Assembly: GCA_946481585.1 (NCBI GenBank)
Contig: CAMLOF010000159.1
Location: 1 to 6,982, forward strand
DNA: 6,982 bases
Source of the DNA: an uncultured Macromonas sp.
Lineage (GTDB): Bacteria; Pseudomonadota; Gammaproteobacteria; Burkholderiales; Burkholderiaceae
Reading direction: 5' to 3'
The notes under the pieces were generated by a model. That model was not told the DNA's origin. It ran no database searches and saw nothing but the letters and a program-made list of their open reading frames with translations. This document shows positions 1-6,650 of this stretch, one piece after another (the stretch's first letter is position 1; the number at the start of each line of letters is the position of its first letter). Made by a program: the position numbers and the translations under genes.

Positions 1-740
1 TCGATCTTGAAGCTGCGCACGCCCGCGTCGATCAAGGCGCGCAGGTTGTCGCTCTGGTTGTTGTCCTTCATCGAGAGCACGTGCTTGTCGTGCGCCACGA
101 TGCGGCCCTGGCTGTCTTTCACCTCGTAGGGCAGGCGGCAGGCCTGCGAACAGTCGCCACGGTTGGCGCTGCGGCCCGTGTGGGCGTGGCTGATGTAGCA
201 CTGCCCGCTGTAGGCCACGCACAGGGCGCCGTGGATGAAGAATTCGAGCACGGCGCGGTTGGGCGCATCCACCGGCCCCAGCGCCTGGTGGATGGCGGAA
301 ATCTGCGGCAGCGTCAGCTCCCGGGCCAGCACGATCTGGCTCAGGCCCGCGTCTTGCAGAAAGCGGGCCTTCTCAGGGGTGCGGATGTCGGTCTGCGTGC
401 TGGCGTGCAGCTGGATGGGGGGGAGATCCAGCTCCAGCAGGCCCATGTCCTGGATGATCAGCGCGTCCACACCGGCGTTGTAGAGCTGGCGCACCAGCTT
501 GCGGGCGGGTTCCAGCTCGTCGTCGCGCAGGATGGTATTGAGCGTGACGAACACACGGCTGTGGAAGCGGTGGGCGTGGCGCACCAGCCGCTCGATCTCG
601 GCCACGGAGTTGTCGGCACTAGCGCGCGCGCCAAACGACGGCCCGCCGATGTAGATGGCGTCGGCGCCGTGGTTGACGGCTTCGATGCCAATGTCGGCGT
701 CGCGTGCGGGTGACAGGAGTTCGAGCTGGTGGGGCAACAT
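1..740 (-). CDS. rlhA: U32-family protein, RlhA/YdcP type (23S rRNA C2501 hydroxylation), N-terminal 246 residues
   Basis: An open frame runs leftward from an ATG at 738-740 to the window edge with no stop, so the C-terminal part is missing. The 246 visible residues begin MLPHQLELLSPARD and carry the U32 signature: E166, then F168, G171, C174, G179 and C181, followed by C197 and C201 in a GDCSQAC context. The text LHASTQTDIRT and SGQCYISHAHTGRSANRGDC are close to my recollection of E. coli RlhA (YdcP). That protein is about 650 residues long and is needed for 5-hydroxycytidine at 23S rRNA position 2501, in a process dependent on iron and prephenate. The sister protein TrhP (YegQ) acts on tRNA and is the main alternative. 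U32 members are often annotated as peptidases, but RNA hydroxylation is the better-supported role for this branch. The gene is divergent from the thioesterase-GNAT gene. No clear ribosome binding site precedes the ATG. Confidence 0.9.
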   Translation of the reverse strand, partial: MLPHQLELLSPARDADIGIEAVNHGADAIYIGGPSFGARASADNSVAEIERLVRHAHRFHSRVFVTLNTILRDDELEPARKLVRQLYNAGVDALIIQDMGLLELDLPPIQLHASTQTDIRTPEKARFLQDAGLSQIVLARELTLPQISAIHQALGPVDAPNRAVLEFFIHGALCVAYSGQCYISHAHTGRSANRGDCSQACRLPYEVKDSQGRIVAHDKHVLSMKDNNQSDNLRALIDAGVRSFKI

Positions 741-743
741 AAT
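738..743 (+). promoter_or_regulatory. candidate -10 hexamer for the thioesterase-GNAT gene
   Basis: CATAAT matches the sigma-70 -10 consensus at five of six bases. Initiation about seven bases downstream would leave a leader of roughly 24 bases before the ATG at 774. Upstream, GTGACA (710-715) matches the -35 consensus at five of six bases, but the spacer is 22 bases, longer than the usual 16-18, and no good -35 sits at normal spacing. The hexamer also contains the complement of the rlhA start codon on the other strand. It is the best promoter-like string between the divergent genes but remains a guess. Confidence 0.3.
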
Positions 744-773
744 GCGTACTTTCAAGCCAACCCTAGATTGTCC

Positions 774-1631
774 ATGAAACGCCAGGATTTCCGCTTTTTT
801 CACCGGCTTCGCGTGCGCTGGGCCGAAGTCGACATGCAGAAAATCGTCTTCAACGCCCACTACCTGATGTACTTTGACGTGGCCATCACCGAGTACTGGC
901 GCGCCCTGGCTTTGCCCTACGAGGAGGCCATGCACCAGTTGGGTGGCGAGTTGTACGTGAAGAAGGCGTCGGTGGAGTTCAACGCCTCGGCCCGCATGGA
1001 CGACATACTGGACGTGGCCTTCACGTGCAGCCGTATCGGCAATTCGTCCATGACGATGACCGGCGCCATCTTCCGGGGCGAAGAGCACCTGATCAGCGGT
1101 GAGCTGATTTACGTGTTTGCCGACCCGGCCACGCAGACGTCAAAGCCCATCCCCGCGCCACTGCGGGCGCTGCTGCAGGGCTACGAGGCGGGCGAGCCGG
1201 TGATCGAAGTGCGCACGGGCGCCTGGAGCGAGCTGGGTGACGATGCCCGGCAGGTGCGTACCGCCGTGTTCATTGAAGAGCAGGGCATTGCCCGCGAGGA
1301 CGAGTGGGACGAGGCCGACCTGACCTGCCTGCACGCCGTGGCCTACAACCACCTGGGCCAGCCCGTGGCCACCGGGCGGCTGCTGCAGGGCGGGCCCGGG
1401 GTAGGCAAGATTGGTCGCATGGCCGTGCACCGCGTGCTGCGGGGTACCGGCGTGGGCCGTGAGATCGTGAGCGCGCTGACCGCCGCCGCCCGCGAGCGGG
1501 GCGACCACACCATCCGCCTGAGCGCGCAGCGCACCGCCGAAGGGTTCTACCGCCGCCTGGGCTACCAGCCAGTAGGCGAGACTTACGAGGAAGTGGGGAT
1601 TCCCCACGTGGACATGGAAACGCGCCTGTAA
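774..1631 (+). CDS. bifunctional acyl-CoA thioesterase (YbgC/FadM hotdog) fused to GNAT acetyltransferase
   Basis: This 285-residue protein has two recognisable domains. Residues about 8-135 are a 4-hydroxybenzoyl-CoA/YbgC-type hotdog fold. RVRWAEVD ends in D20, which aligns with catalytic Asp18 of E. coli YbgC, and is followed by IVFNAHYLMYFD. The AGG after the Asp in YbgC is MQK here, and YbgC His25 aligns with N27. Residues about 143-285 are a GNAT domain of the ElaA/YjcF kind: VFIEEQGI, E-x-D-E-W-D-E-A-D, an acetyl-CoA loop with R223, G226 and G228 in GRMAVHRVLRGTGVG, and a closing GIPHVDM. The family functions are hydrolysis of an acyl-CoA and transfer of an acetyl group, probably in the cytosol; the substrates are unknown. 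The frame is also open from a GTG at 729, but the ATG at 774 fits the start of the hotdog domain and leaves space from rlhA. Neither start has a clear ribosome binding site. Its 3' end overlaps the NRDE gene on the other strand. Confidence 0.9.
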   Translation: MKRQDFRFFHRLRVRWAEVDMQKIVFNAHYLMYFDVAITEYWRALALPYEEAMHQLGGELYVKKASVEFNASARMDDILDVAFTCSRIGNSSMTMTGAIFRGEEHLISGELIYVFADPATQTSKPIPAPLRALLQGYEAGEPVIEVRTGAWSELGDDARQVRTAVFIEEQGIAREDEWDEADLTCLHAVAYNHLGQPVATGRLLQGGPGVGKIGRMAVHRVLRGTGVGREIVSALTAAARERGDHTIRLSAQRTAEGFYRRLGYQPVGETYEEVGIPHVDMETRL

Positions 1632-2521
1632 GTGCTGGCCGTCAGGGGCCAATGGGTGGAACTGTTGGCGTTGTCGGCGCTGCCTGCATCGCTGCCCGGA
1701 GCCTGCCCGGGCGCGTGTGTCCATTCTTCCAGTTCCAGCTGGCCCCCCTTGGCAGGTGCGTGCCAGCGTGCAATCAGGCTGCTGCGGGTGCCGTAGCCTG
1801 CGTCGGGCATGTGGACGAAAGGGCTGGAAAGCTGCCTCTCCCGCTCCAGGGGAACGCCGGTGCGGGGCAGCTCCTGGTCAGGGGCCAGTCGCCGGTCCAG
1901 CAGGGCGTCGAGCAGGGTGTGCCTCCAGCTTTCTGGTGCGCCAGGGGTGATGTGGTCCAGCAGATCCAGCGCCTGCACCGTGGCCGTCTTCAGCTGGCAG
2001 GTCTTGGGCCAGGGGGTGTCCAGGCCCGCGTTGGACAGGCCGTACACACCCGGGCGCAGCCGCAGCCCATGCCACCCGCCGTTGACGGGCAAAGGGTCGC
2101 CCCCAGAATCGGCGTGGCCGGGCCGGTTGCTCAGCCACAACCAGTCTGCATCTCTCAGATCGCCCAGCACCAGGTTGAAGCCGCCGTAGTCGTTAGCTTG
2201 GTGGTCGGCCGTCAGGGCTTGCCAGTCGGGTGTTTCCAGCGGGCCAGCCAGCCAGCGCGTCACCAGTTCGCCCCGGCTGCGCGGTGCCTCATCGGGTTCG
2301 CCGTTGCGCACGTTGGTGAGCATGGCCACGCGCCCGCTTGGTGAAAAACCCAGCCAGGTGCCGCCCGCCCGCATGTCGCGCCCGCTGTAAACCGTGGCCC
2401 CGCCTGGCAGCGTCCATTCCGCCAAGGGCAGGGTGGGGCGCTCCCAGAACTCGTCGCGGTTGGAAGCCAGCAACAGCGGGCAGTCGTCCCGCATGTTCAG
2501 GGCAAAGGCGATCAGGCACAT
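1583..2521 (-). CDS. NRDE-family protein (TANGO2 homologue)
   Basis: The 312-residue product starts MCLIAFALN and has the family-defining NRDE at residues 21-24 within ASNRDEFWERP. Further family landmarks are GGTWLGFSPSGRVAMLTN (53-70), GGFNLVLGDL (113-122), YGLSNAGLDTPWPK (160-173) and GYGTRSS (242-248). The invariant Cys2 after the initiator Met has led to suggestions that the family is an N-terminal-nucleophile hydrolase. Animal TANGO2 has been linked to haem mobilisation; the bacterial role is not settled. The frame is open up to 2608, but the ATG at 2519-2521 puts Cys at position 2, so I take it as the start; no ribosome binding site is visible. ygfZ ends 19 bases upstream on the same strand, suggesting one transcript. 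After about residue 270 the tail is rich in Gly, Ser and Asn and looks unconserved. Its last 16 codons lie antisense to the end of the GNAT gene. Confidence 0.92.
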   Translation of the reverse strand: MCLIAFALNMRDDCPLLLASNRDEFWERPTLPLAEWTLPGGATVYSGRDMRAGGTWLGFSPSGRVAMLTNVRNGEPDEAPRSRGELVTRWLAGPLETPDWQALTADHQANDYGGFNLVLGDLRDADWLWLSNRPGHADSGGDPLPVNGGWHGLRLRPGVYGLSNAGLDTPWPKTCQLKTATVQALDLLDHITPGAPESWRHTLLDALLDRRLAPDQELPRTGVPLERERQLSSPFVHMPDAGYGTRSSLIARWHAPAKGGQLELEEWTHAPGQAPGSDAGSADNANSSTHWPLTASTYRRVSMSTWGIPTSS

Positions 2522-2540
2522 GGCCGTGGAAGCAGTCTGC

Positions 2541-3509
2541 TCAGATGTCTGCCAGCAACTCGTAGGGCAATGGCAGCAGGGACAGTGCAGCGCCGCCAGC
2601 GGCGCCAAGCGTCAGGGCTTGACCGTCGGTGGCGTTGATCTGCATGGAGACGATCGCGTCAAAACCACCCGTTGGATTCGCGGCAACCTGCGCCACGGTG
2701 CCGCAGGGCTGCTCGGCATCGCTGGCGTGGAAAACGTCTTGGCCTACGACGGGCTGGACTTCAGCGTGCGCCAGATACGCACGACGCTTGAGCGTGCCCC
2801 GGAATTGGCTGCGGGCCACCACCTCCTGGCCGGGGTAACAGCCCTTCTTGAAGTTGACGCCACCTACCGATTCGTAGTTGAGCATCTGGGGGACAAAGGC
2901 CTCGAACAGCGGTTGGGTGAGGGTGGCCACACCGCTGCGCACTTCCAGCCATTGCCACAGTGTTTCGGGCAACGCGGGGCCTTCGGGCTCAGGCGCATTC
3001 GCGGGGGCGAGAACCAGCGCGCGGGGCAAACCAGCCGCTTCGGGCAGCCGAACCCAGTGGGCGCCGTCCCTGTCCATCTTGCTCCACCACTTGGCGCCCA
3101 GGCCCGCTCTGGCCACGGCCTCGCCGCTGACTCCGTAAAGAGCGAAGTCGGCGGTCGCGTCCGTCAGCTTGGCTTTGGCCCGCAGCACAAACATGCTCAA
3201 GCGTTTCAAGGTCTGGGGAAGAAGGTCGCGTGAACAGAGGAGAACAACATCGTCTGCAGAAAGCTTGAAGCCGATGAAGCTGGCTTGCATGCGCCCCTTG
3301 GCGTTGCAGAAGGCGGCCAGCCGCGCTTCGCCATGGCCCAGCAGGGCGAAATCCTGCGTCAGCTGGCCATGGAGGAATTTGGGCGCATCTTCACCCTGGA
3401 CGCGGATGACTCCCAGGTGCTGCAGGCGTGTGACGCCTTCCAGCTGTTCGGGATGGACGTTGGCCGGGATGCTGGCCGGTTGTGCGGTGGCAATGACGGG
3501 GCTGTTCAT
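2541..3509 (-). CDS. ygfZ: folate-binding protein YgfZ (Fe-S enzyme maintenance, GcvT-like)
   Basis: This 322-residue protein is related to the T-protein of the glycine cleavage system. It contains the YgfZ signature KGCYPGQE at residues 222-229 with the conserved Cys224, preceded by LNYESVGGVNF and followed by an RGTLKRR stretch (237-243). FLHGQLTQD (45-53) and CNAKGRMQASF (68-78) are typical N-terminal landmarks. In E. coli YgfZ binds a folate and supports activity of certain Fe-S enzymes, including the tRNA methylthiotransferase MiaB; the reaction is unresolved. E. coli YgfZ is about 326 residues, so this one is full length. An in-frame TGA 24 bases upstream of the ATG at 3507-3509 rules out a longer protein. 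No Shine-Dalgarno sequence precedes the start. It is probably the first gene of a two-gene leftward unit with the NRDE gene and is divergent from mltG. Confidence 0.95.
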   Translation of the reverse strand: MNSPVIATAQPASIPANVHPEQLEGVTRLQHLGVIRVQGEDAPKFLHGQLTQDFALLGHGEARLAAFCNAKGRMQASFIGFKLSADDVVLLCSRDLLPQTLKRLSMFVLRAKAKLTDATADFALYGVSGEAVARAGLGAKWWSKMDRDGAHWVRLPEAAGLPRALVLAPANAPEPEGPALPETLWQWLEVRSGVATLTQPLFEAFVPQMLNYESVGGVNFKKGCYPGQEVVARSQFRGTLKRRAYLAHAEVQPVVGQDVFHASDAEQPCGTVAQVAANPTGGFDAIVSMQINATDGQALTLGAAGGAALSLLPLPYELLADI

Positions 3510-3575
3510 GTGGAGGAACGTTGGACGGTCTCACTTATCATCGGGTGCTTGTATTTTCACAGAGGCGCCTAGTCC
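3510..3575. promoter_or_regulatory. divergent ygfZ/mltG spacer with weak promoter-like strings
   Basis: These 66 bases must hold the 5' ends of the ygfZ and mltG transcripts unless promoters lie inside the genes. Toward mltG, TATCAT (3536-3541) matches the -10 consensus at five of six bases, but nothing like a -35 lies 16-18 bases upstream. Toward ygfZ, the complement of 3534-3539 reads GATAAG and that of 3555-3560 reads GTGAAA, each four of six matches, with a short 15-base spacer. The two -10 candidates overlap, so the two directions might compete for polymerase. No inverted repeat long enough for a dimeric operator was seen. Confidence 0.25.
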
Positions 3576-4577
3576 GTGTTCCGATTGTTGAAATGGCTGC
3601 TCTGGGGCAGCGTGCTGCTGGCCCTGGCGGGTGCCGCCGCCGCGCTGGTGTGGCTGCACCGTCCGTTGCCCATGAATCTGCGGGGCCAGCCGGTGCTCGA
3701 CCTCGTCATTGAACCGGGTACCACGGCACGCGGTGTTGCGCGGGCATTGGCTCAAAGCGGCGTCTCTACCCCCGAGGTCTTGCTGTTTGTCTGGTTCCGC
3801 CTCTCAGGCAGTGCACACGAGATCAAGGCAGGCAGCTACGAAATTTCACCTGAAACGACACCACGGAGTTTGCTCGACAAACTGGTGCGCGGTGACCAGG
3901 CGGTGCGCCGCGTGACATTGGTAGAGGGTTGGAACTACCGGCAGGTGCTGCAAGCCTTGCGCGGTGCCGAACACCTGCGTTATGACCTGCCAGCAGACCC
4001 CAAAGGCATTGCCCAGGCAGTGGGACTCAAGGTGGCGCACCCAGAAGGCAGGTTTTTCCCCGACACCTACGTCTACCCCAAACATGCCAGTGCTTCCAGC
4101 GTTTTGCGCCAGGCCGCCACAGCCATGGAGCAGCGCCTGGCCGAGGCCTGGGGCCAGCGTGCGGATGGTGTGCCGCTGAAATCGCCGGAAGAGGCGCTGA
4201 TTCTGGCCAGCATCGTGGAAAAGGAAACTGGCATGGCCAGCGACCGCGCGGAGATTGCGGGCGTGTTTGCCAACCGGCTGCGCATAGGCATGCGGCTGCA
4301 GACCGACCCCAGCGTCATTTATGGCCTGGGTGAGGGCTTTGATGGCCGCCTGCGCCGCCGCGATCTGGACACCGACACGCCTTACAACACCTACACCCGC
4401 GCAGGTCTGCCGCCCACGCCCATTGCCATGCCTGGCCTGGAATCATTGATGGCTGCGGTGCGCCCCGCGCCCACTCAGGCCATGTACTTCGTGTCTCGGG
4501 GCGATGGCTCCAGCCACTTCAGCAGCACGCTGGACGAGCACAACAATGCCGTGCGTCGTTACATACTGGGACGCTGA
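3576..4577 (+). CDS. mltG: endolytic murein transglycosylase MltG (YceG)
   Basis: A 333-residue inner-membrane enzyme that cuts glycan strands of nascent peptidoglycan endolytically, leaving 1,6-anhydro ends, and is thought to act as a terminase of strand growth. A short cytoplasmic N-terminus (MFRLLK) is followed by a transmembrane segment at about residues 7-27. A LysM-like region lies at about 40-110 (VIEPGTTARGVARAL, KAGSYEI). The YceG catalytic domain then has LVEGWNYRQV (115-124), EGRFFPDTYVYP (157-168) and ASIVEKET (211-218), which holds the catalytic glutamate. It continues with RLRIGMRLQTDPSVIYG and YNTYTRAGLPPTPIA. E. coli MltG is about 340 residues, so this is complete. The start is a GTG: an in-frame TAG at 3570-3572 lies just before it, so nothing longer is possible. 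AGAGG at 3561-3565, ten bases upstream, may be a weak ribosome binding site. It heads the five-gene rightward cluster. Confidence 0.95.
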   Translation: MFRLLKWLLWGSVLLALAGAAAALVWLHRPLPMNLRGQPVLDLVIEPGTTARGVARALAQSGVSTPEVLLFVWFRLSGSAHEIKAGSYEISPETTPRSLLDKLVRGDQAVRRVTLVEGWNYRQVLQALRGAEHLRYDLPADPKGIAQAVGLKVAHPEGRFFPDTYVYPKHASASSVLRQAATAMEQRLAEAWGQRADGVPLKSPEEALILASIVEKETGMASDRAEIAGVFANRLRIGMRLQTDPSVIYGLGEGFDGRLRRRDLDTDTPYNTYTRAGLPPTPIAMPGLESLMAAVRPAPTQAMYFVSRGDGSSHFSSTLDEHNNAVRRYILGR

Positions 4578-4592
4578 TTCCCAGCCAAACAC

Positions 4593-5234
4593 ATGACCCC
4601 ATCCGGAAGCTTCATCACCTTTGAAGGTATCGACGGCGCAGGCAAGTCGACGCACATCACGGCGCTGGCCGACGCACTTCGTGCCCAGGGACGCGAGGTG
4701 ACGTTGACGCGCGAACCCGGTGGCACGCCCCTGGCCGAGAAACTGCGCGAACTCCTGCTGCATGAAGCCATGGACCCGCTGAGCGAGGCGCTGCTGATGT
4801 TCGCCGCCCGGCGCGACCACTTGCGCCAGGTCATTGAACCGGCACTGGCGAAGGGCCAGGTGGTGTTGTGCGACCGCTTCACCGACGCCACGTTTGCTTA
4901 CCAGGGGCATGGGCGAGGCTTTGACCTGGAGGTATTGGAAACACTGGAGCGTTGGGTGCAGACGCGGGACGATGGCCTTGGCGTACGGCAGCCCGACCTG
5001 ACGCTTTGGTTTGACGTGCCGCCAGAGGTGGCCGCCAAAAGGCTTGCCGGTGTGCGCAGCCCAGACAAGTTTGAAGCATTGCCGGTGACTTTCTTTGCGC
5101 GTGTGGCGGCCGGTTACGGTGAGCGCATGGCTCGCGACCCGGCCCGCTTTGCGCGAGTGGACGCGCAGCAATCCATTGAGCAGGTGTGGTCGGACGTGCG
5201 AAACGCGTGCCAACAGCGGGGCCTTTTGCCATGA
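4593..5234 (+). CDS. tmk: thymidylate (dTMP) kinase
   Basis: This 213-residue enzyme phosphorylates dTMP to dTDP with ATP in the cytosol, an essential step toward dTTP. The P-loop is GIDGAGKST at residues 12-20. The substrate-site REPGG is at 40-44, [16 protein letters not shown] at 70-85, and the DRF version of the DRY/DRF motif, [13 protein letters not shown], at 93-105. The lid region at about 150-161 ([12 protein letters not shown]) carries Arg150 and Arg155. Arginine in the lid and none at the variable P-loop positions is the E. coli-like (type II) arrangement. Length is normal for the family (about 210). The ATG lies 15 bases after the mltG stop, without a recognisable Shine-Dalgarno sequence. 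The TGA overlaps the holB start as ATGA, so translation of the two is probably coupled. Confidence 0.97.
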   Translation: MTPSGSFITFEGIDGAGKSTHITALADALRAQGREVTLTREPGGTPLAEKLRELLLHEAMDPLSEALLMFAARRDHLRQVIEPALAKGQVVLCDRFTDATFAYQGHGRGFDLEVLETLERWVQTRDDGLGVRQPDLTLWFDVPPEVAAKRLAGVRSPDKFEALPVTFFARVAAGYGERMARDPARFARVDAQQSIEQVWSDVRNACQQRGLLP

Positions 5235-6265
5235 CCGATGCAGCACTGATCGGCGAAGCGGGGTTGGCGCCTTGGCTACAGGATCAACTCGCGCAGCTAC
5301 GGCAGCAGCGTGGACACGCGCTTTTGCTTTCTGGCCCGCCCGGTTTGGGCCAGTATTCGCTGGCACTGGCGCTGGCACGTGCCTGGCTGTGCGAACAACC
5401 AACGGCACAAGGGGCTTGCGGGCAGTGCACCAGTTGCCACGCCATTGACGTGCGCACCCACCCAGACCTGTTCGTGCTGATGCCCGAGACGTTGTCGATG
5501 GAGTTGGGCTGGCCGCTTGACGAGAAGACGCAGGACAAGATCGACAAGAAGGAAGTGAAGGCGAGCAAGTTCATCCGTGTGGACGCCACGCGCGAGGCTG
5601 TGGCCTTTACTCAGTTCACCCGCTCGCGCGGCGACACGAAGGTGGTGCTGATCTACCCGGCAGAGCGGCTGAACGTGGAGTCGGCCAACACATTGCTCAA
5701 GACATTGGAAGAGCCGCCCGGAGCGGTGCGCTTCATTCTGGCCACTGAGGCCGCCCATGCCTTGCTGCCCACCATACGCAGCCGCTGCCTGACGCACGCC
5801 ATGGTTTGGCCTGTTGCCGAGCAGGCGCTGCCCTGGCTGCAGATGGCTGCGATGGAAGCGGGAGCCAAGGCGACGCCTGCAGACTTGGCCGTGTGGCTGC
5901 GTGCAGCTGGCGGCCGCCCCGACGAGGCCTTGGAGTGGGCGAAGCTCGGAGCGCCTGCCGCGAGTTGGGCGCGCCTGCCCAAGGCTATTGCGACGGGGGA
6001 CTTTTCGGCCATGGCGGGCTGGGCCCCGGCCCGGCAGATGGACGTGCTGCAGAAGGTTTGTCACGACCTGATGGTGGTGGGCTCTGGCGGGGCACCGCGC
6101 TTCTTTGAAGCGGCAGATTTGCCGCCTGCACCAGAGGCCCGCACACTGGCCAGTTGGCAGCGCTGGCTGCAGCAGGCTGCACGTACCCTGGAACACCCCT
6201 TCAGCGCAGCGCTGATGCAAGAGGCCTGGGCCACACGCGCCCGGGACGCGCTGGCGCTACACTAA
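5231..6265 (+). CDS. holB: DNA polymerase III subunit delta prime
   Basis: A 344-residue AAA+ clamp-loader subunit that works with delta and the DnaX subunits to load the beta clamp on DNA. The N-terminal [17 protein letters not shown] (29-45) is a degenerate Walker A in which the Lys/Thr pair is Gln41/Tyr42, fitting the known inability of delta prime to bind ATP. Four cysteines, C54, C63, C66 and C69 (CGQCTSC with an earlier Cys), form the expected zinc site before [13 protein letters not shown] (155-164) and the SRC motif with its arginine finger (IRSRC, 182-186) follow. The segment at about 86-115 is long, charged and lysine-rich ([17 protein letters not shown]) where E. coli delta prime is much shorter. 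The frame is open from 5186, but the ATG at 5231 overlaps the tmk stop by four bases and matches the usual N-terminus. pilZ starts five bases after the stop. Confidence 0.95.
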   Translation: MTDAALIGEAGLAPWLQDQLAQLRQQRGHALLLSGPPGLGQYSLALALARAWLCEQPTAQGACGQCTSCHAIDVRTHPDLFVLMPETLSMELGWPLDEKTQDKIDKKEVKASKFIRVDATREAVAFTQFTRSRGDTKVVLIYPAERLNVESANTLLKTLEEPPGAVRFILATEAAHALLPTIRSRCLTHAMVWPVAEQALPWLQMAAMEAGAKATPADLAVWLRAAGGRPDEALEWAKLGAPAASWARLPKAIATGDFSAMAGWAPARQMDVLQKVCHDLMVVGSGGAPRFFEAADLPPAPEARTLASWQRWLQQAARTLEHPFSAALMQEAWATRARDALALH

Positions 6266-6270
6266 CCGGC

Positions 6271-6639
6271 ATGAGCACCCACGACGCTGCCGCTGCGGCC
6301 GCGCGCCCCACGGTCATTCAGCTGTCCATCAAGGAAAAAGGCGCGCTTTACGCCGCCTACATTCCGATGTTCGCGGACGGAGGCATTTTTGTGCCGTCCG
6401 CCAGGGAGTACCGCCTGGGCATGGATGTGTACGTGCTGCTCACGCTGCCGGACGACCCTCAGCGTTACCCCATTGCAGGCAAGGTCGCCTGGATCACCCC
6501 TTCGGGAACCACAGGCTCGCGCACGCAGGGCATAGGCATACGCTTTCCGTCCGACGAAAAGTCCCGGATGCTCAAGGCCCGCATTGAAGAAATCCTGGGG
6601 GCGCACCTGGCCTCCGACCGGCCGACACAGACCGTCTGA
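6271..6639 (+). CDS. pilZ: type IV pilus assembly protein PilZ
   Basis: A 122-residue single-domain PilZ protein. The text IQLSIKEKGALYAAYIP (about residues 15-31), the YRLGMDVYVLLTLPDDP stretch, IAGKVAWITP, the GIGIRF strand and the closing SDRPTQTV match my recollection of the founding P. aeruginosa PilZ closely. Canonical cyclic-di-GMP-binding PilZ domains need RxxxR and D/NxSxxG motifs; neither is present. This fits the subclass that acts through protein contacts, with the PilB extension ATPase and FimX in studied species, rather than as a direct cyclic-di-GMP sensor. The gene is needed for type IV pilus formation and twitching where tested. The ATG is five bases after the holB stop and has no clear ribosome binding site, so coupling to holB translation is likely. 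A longer frame from 6154 would run through the end of holB and is not credible. Confidence 0.93.
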   Translation: MSTHDAAAAAARPTVIQLSIKEKGALYAAYIPMFADGGIFVPSAREYRLGMDVYVLLTLPDDPQRYPIAGKVAWITPSGTTGSRTQGIGIRFPSDEKSRMLKARIEEILGAHLASDRPTQTV

Positions 6640-6650
6640 ATCCGTTTTCC

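Noticed and set aside
729..773. A GTG at 729 as an alternative start adding 15 residues to the thioesterase-GNAT protein.
   Set aside because: The extra residues lie outside the hotdog domain, overlap the rlhA start on the other strand, and would place the start upstream of the best -10-like string.
1636..1651. A short inverted repeat (TGGCC ... GGCCA, six-base loop) just after the thioesterase-GNAT stop, considered as a terminator.
   Set aside because: The stem is only five base pairs, no T run follows, and it lies inside the coding sequence of the convergent NRDE gene.
2394..3233. A 279-codon plus-strand frame across ygfZ and the NRDE start, and similar frames at 81-713 and 1652-2344.
   Set aside because: All are antisense to well-recognised minus-strand genes and encode Gly/Ala/Gln/Arg-rich text without motifs.
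3563..3570. The perfect 8-base palindrome AGGCGCCT before mltG, considered as an operator.
   Set aside because: It is too short and isolated to stand out in G+C-rich DNA, and no second copy was seen in the spacer.
4443..5408. A 321-codon open frame on the minus strand, antisense to tmk.
   Set aside because: tmk on the plus strand is unmistakable. The antisense product is Ala/His/Arg/Gln-rich, with no recognisable family and no start context. Long antisense frames are expected where third positions are mostly G or C.
5297..6220. A 307-codon open frame on the minus strand, antisense to holB.
   Set aside because: It mirrors holB codons, has biased Gln/Arg/His composition, and shows no domain or plausible start signal.
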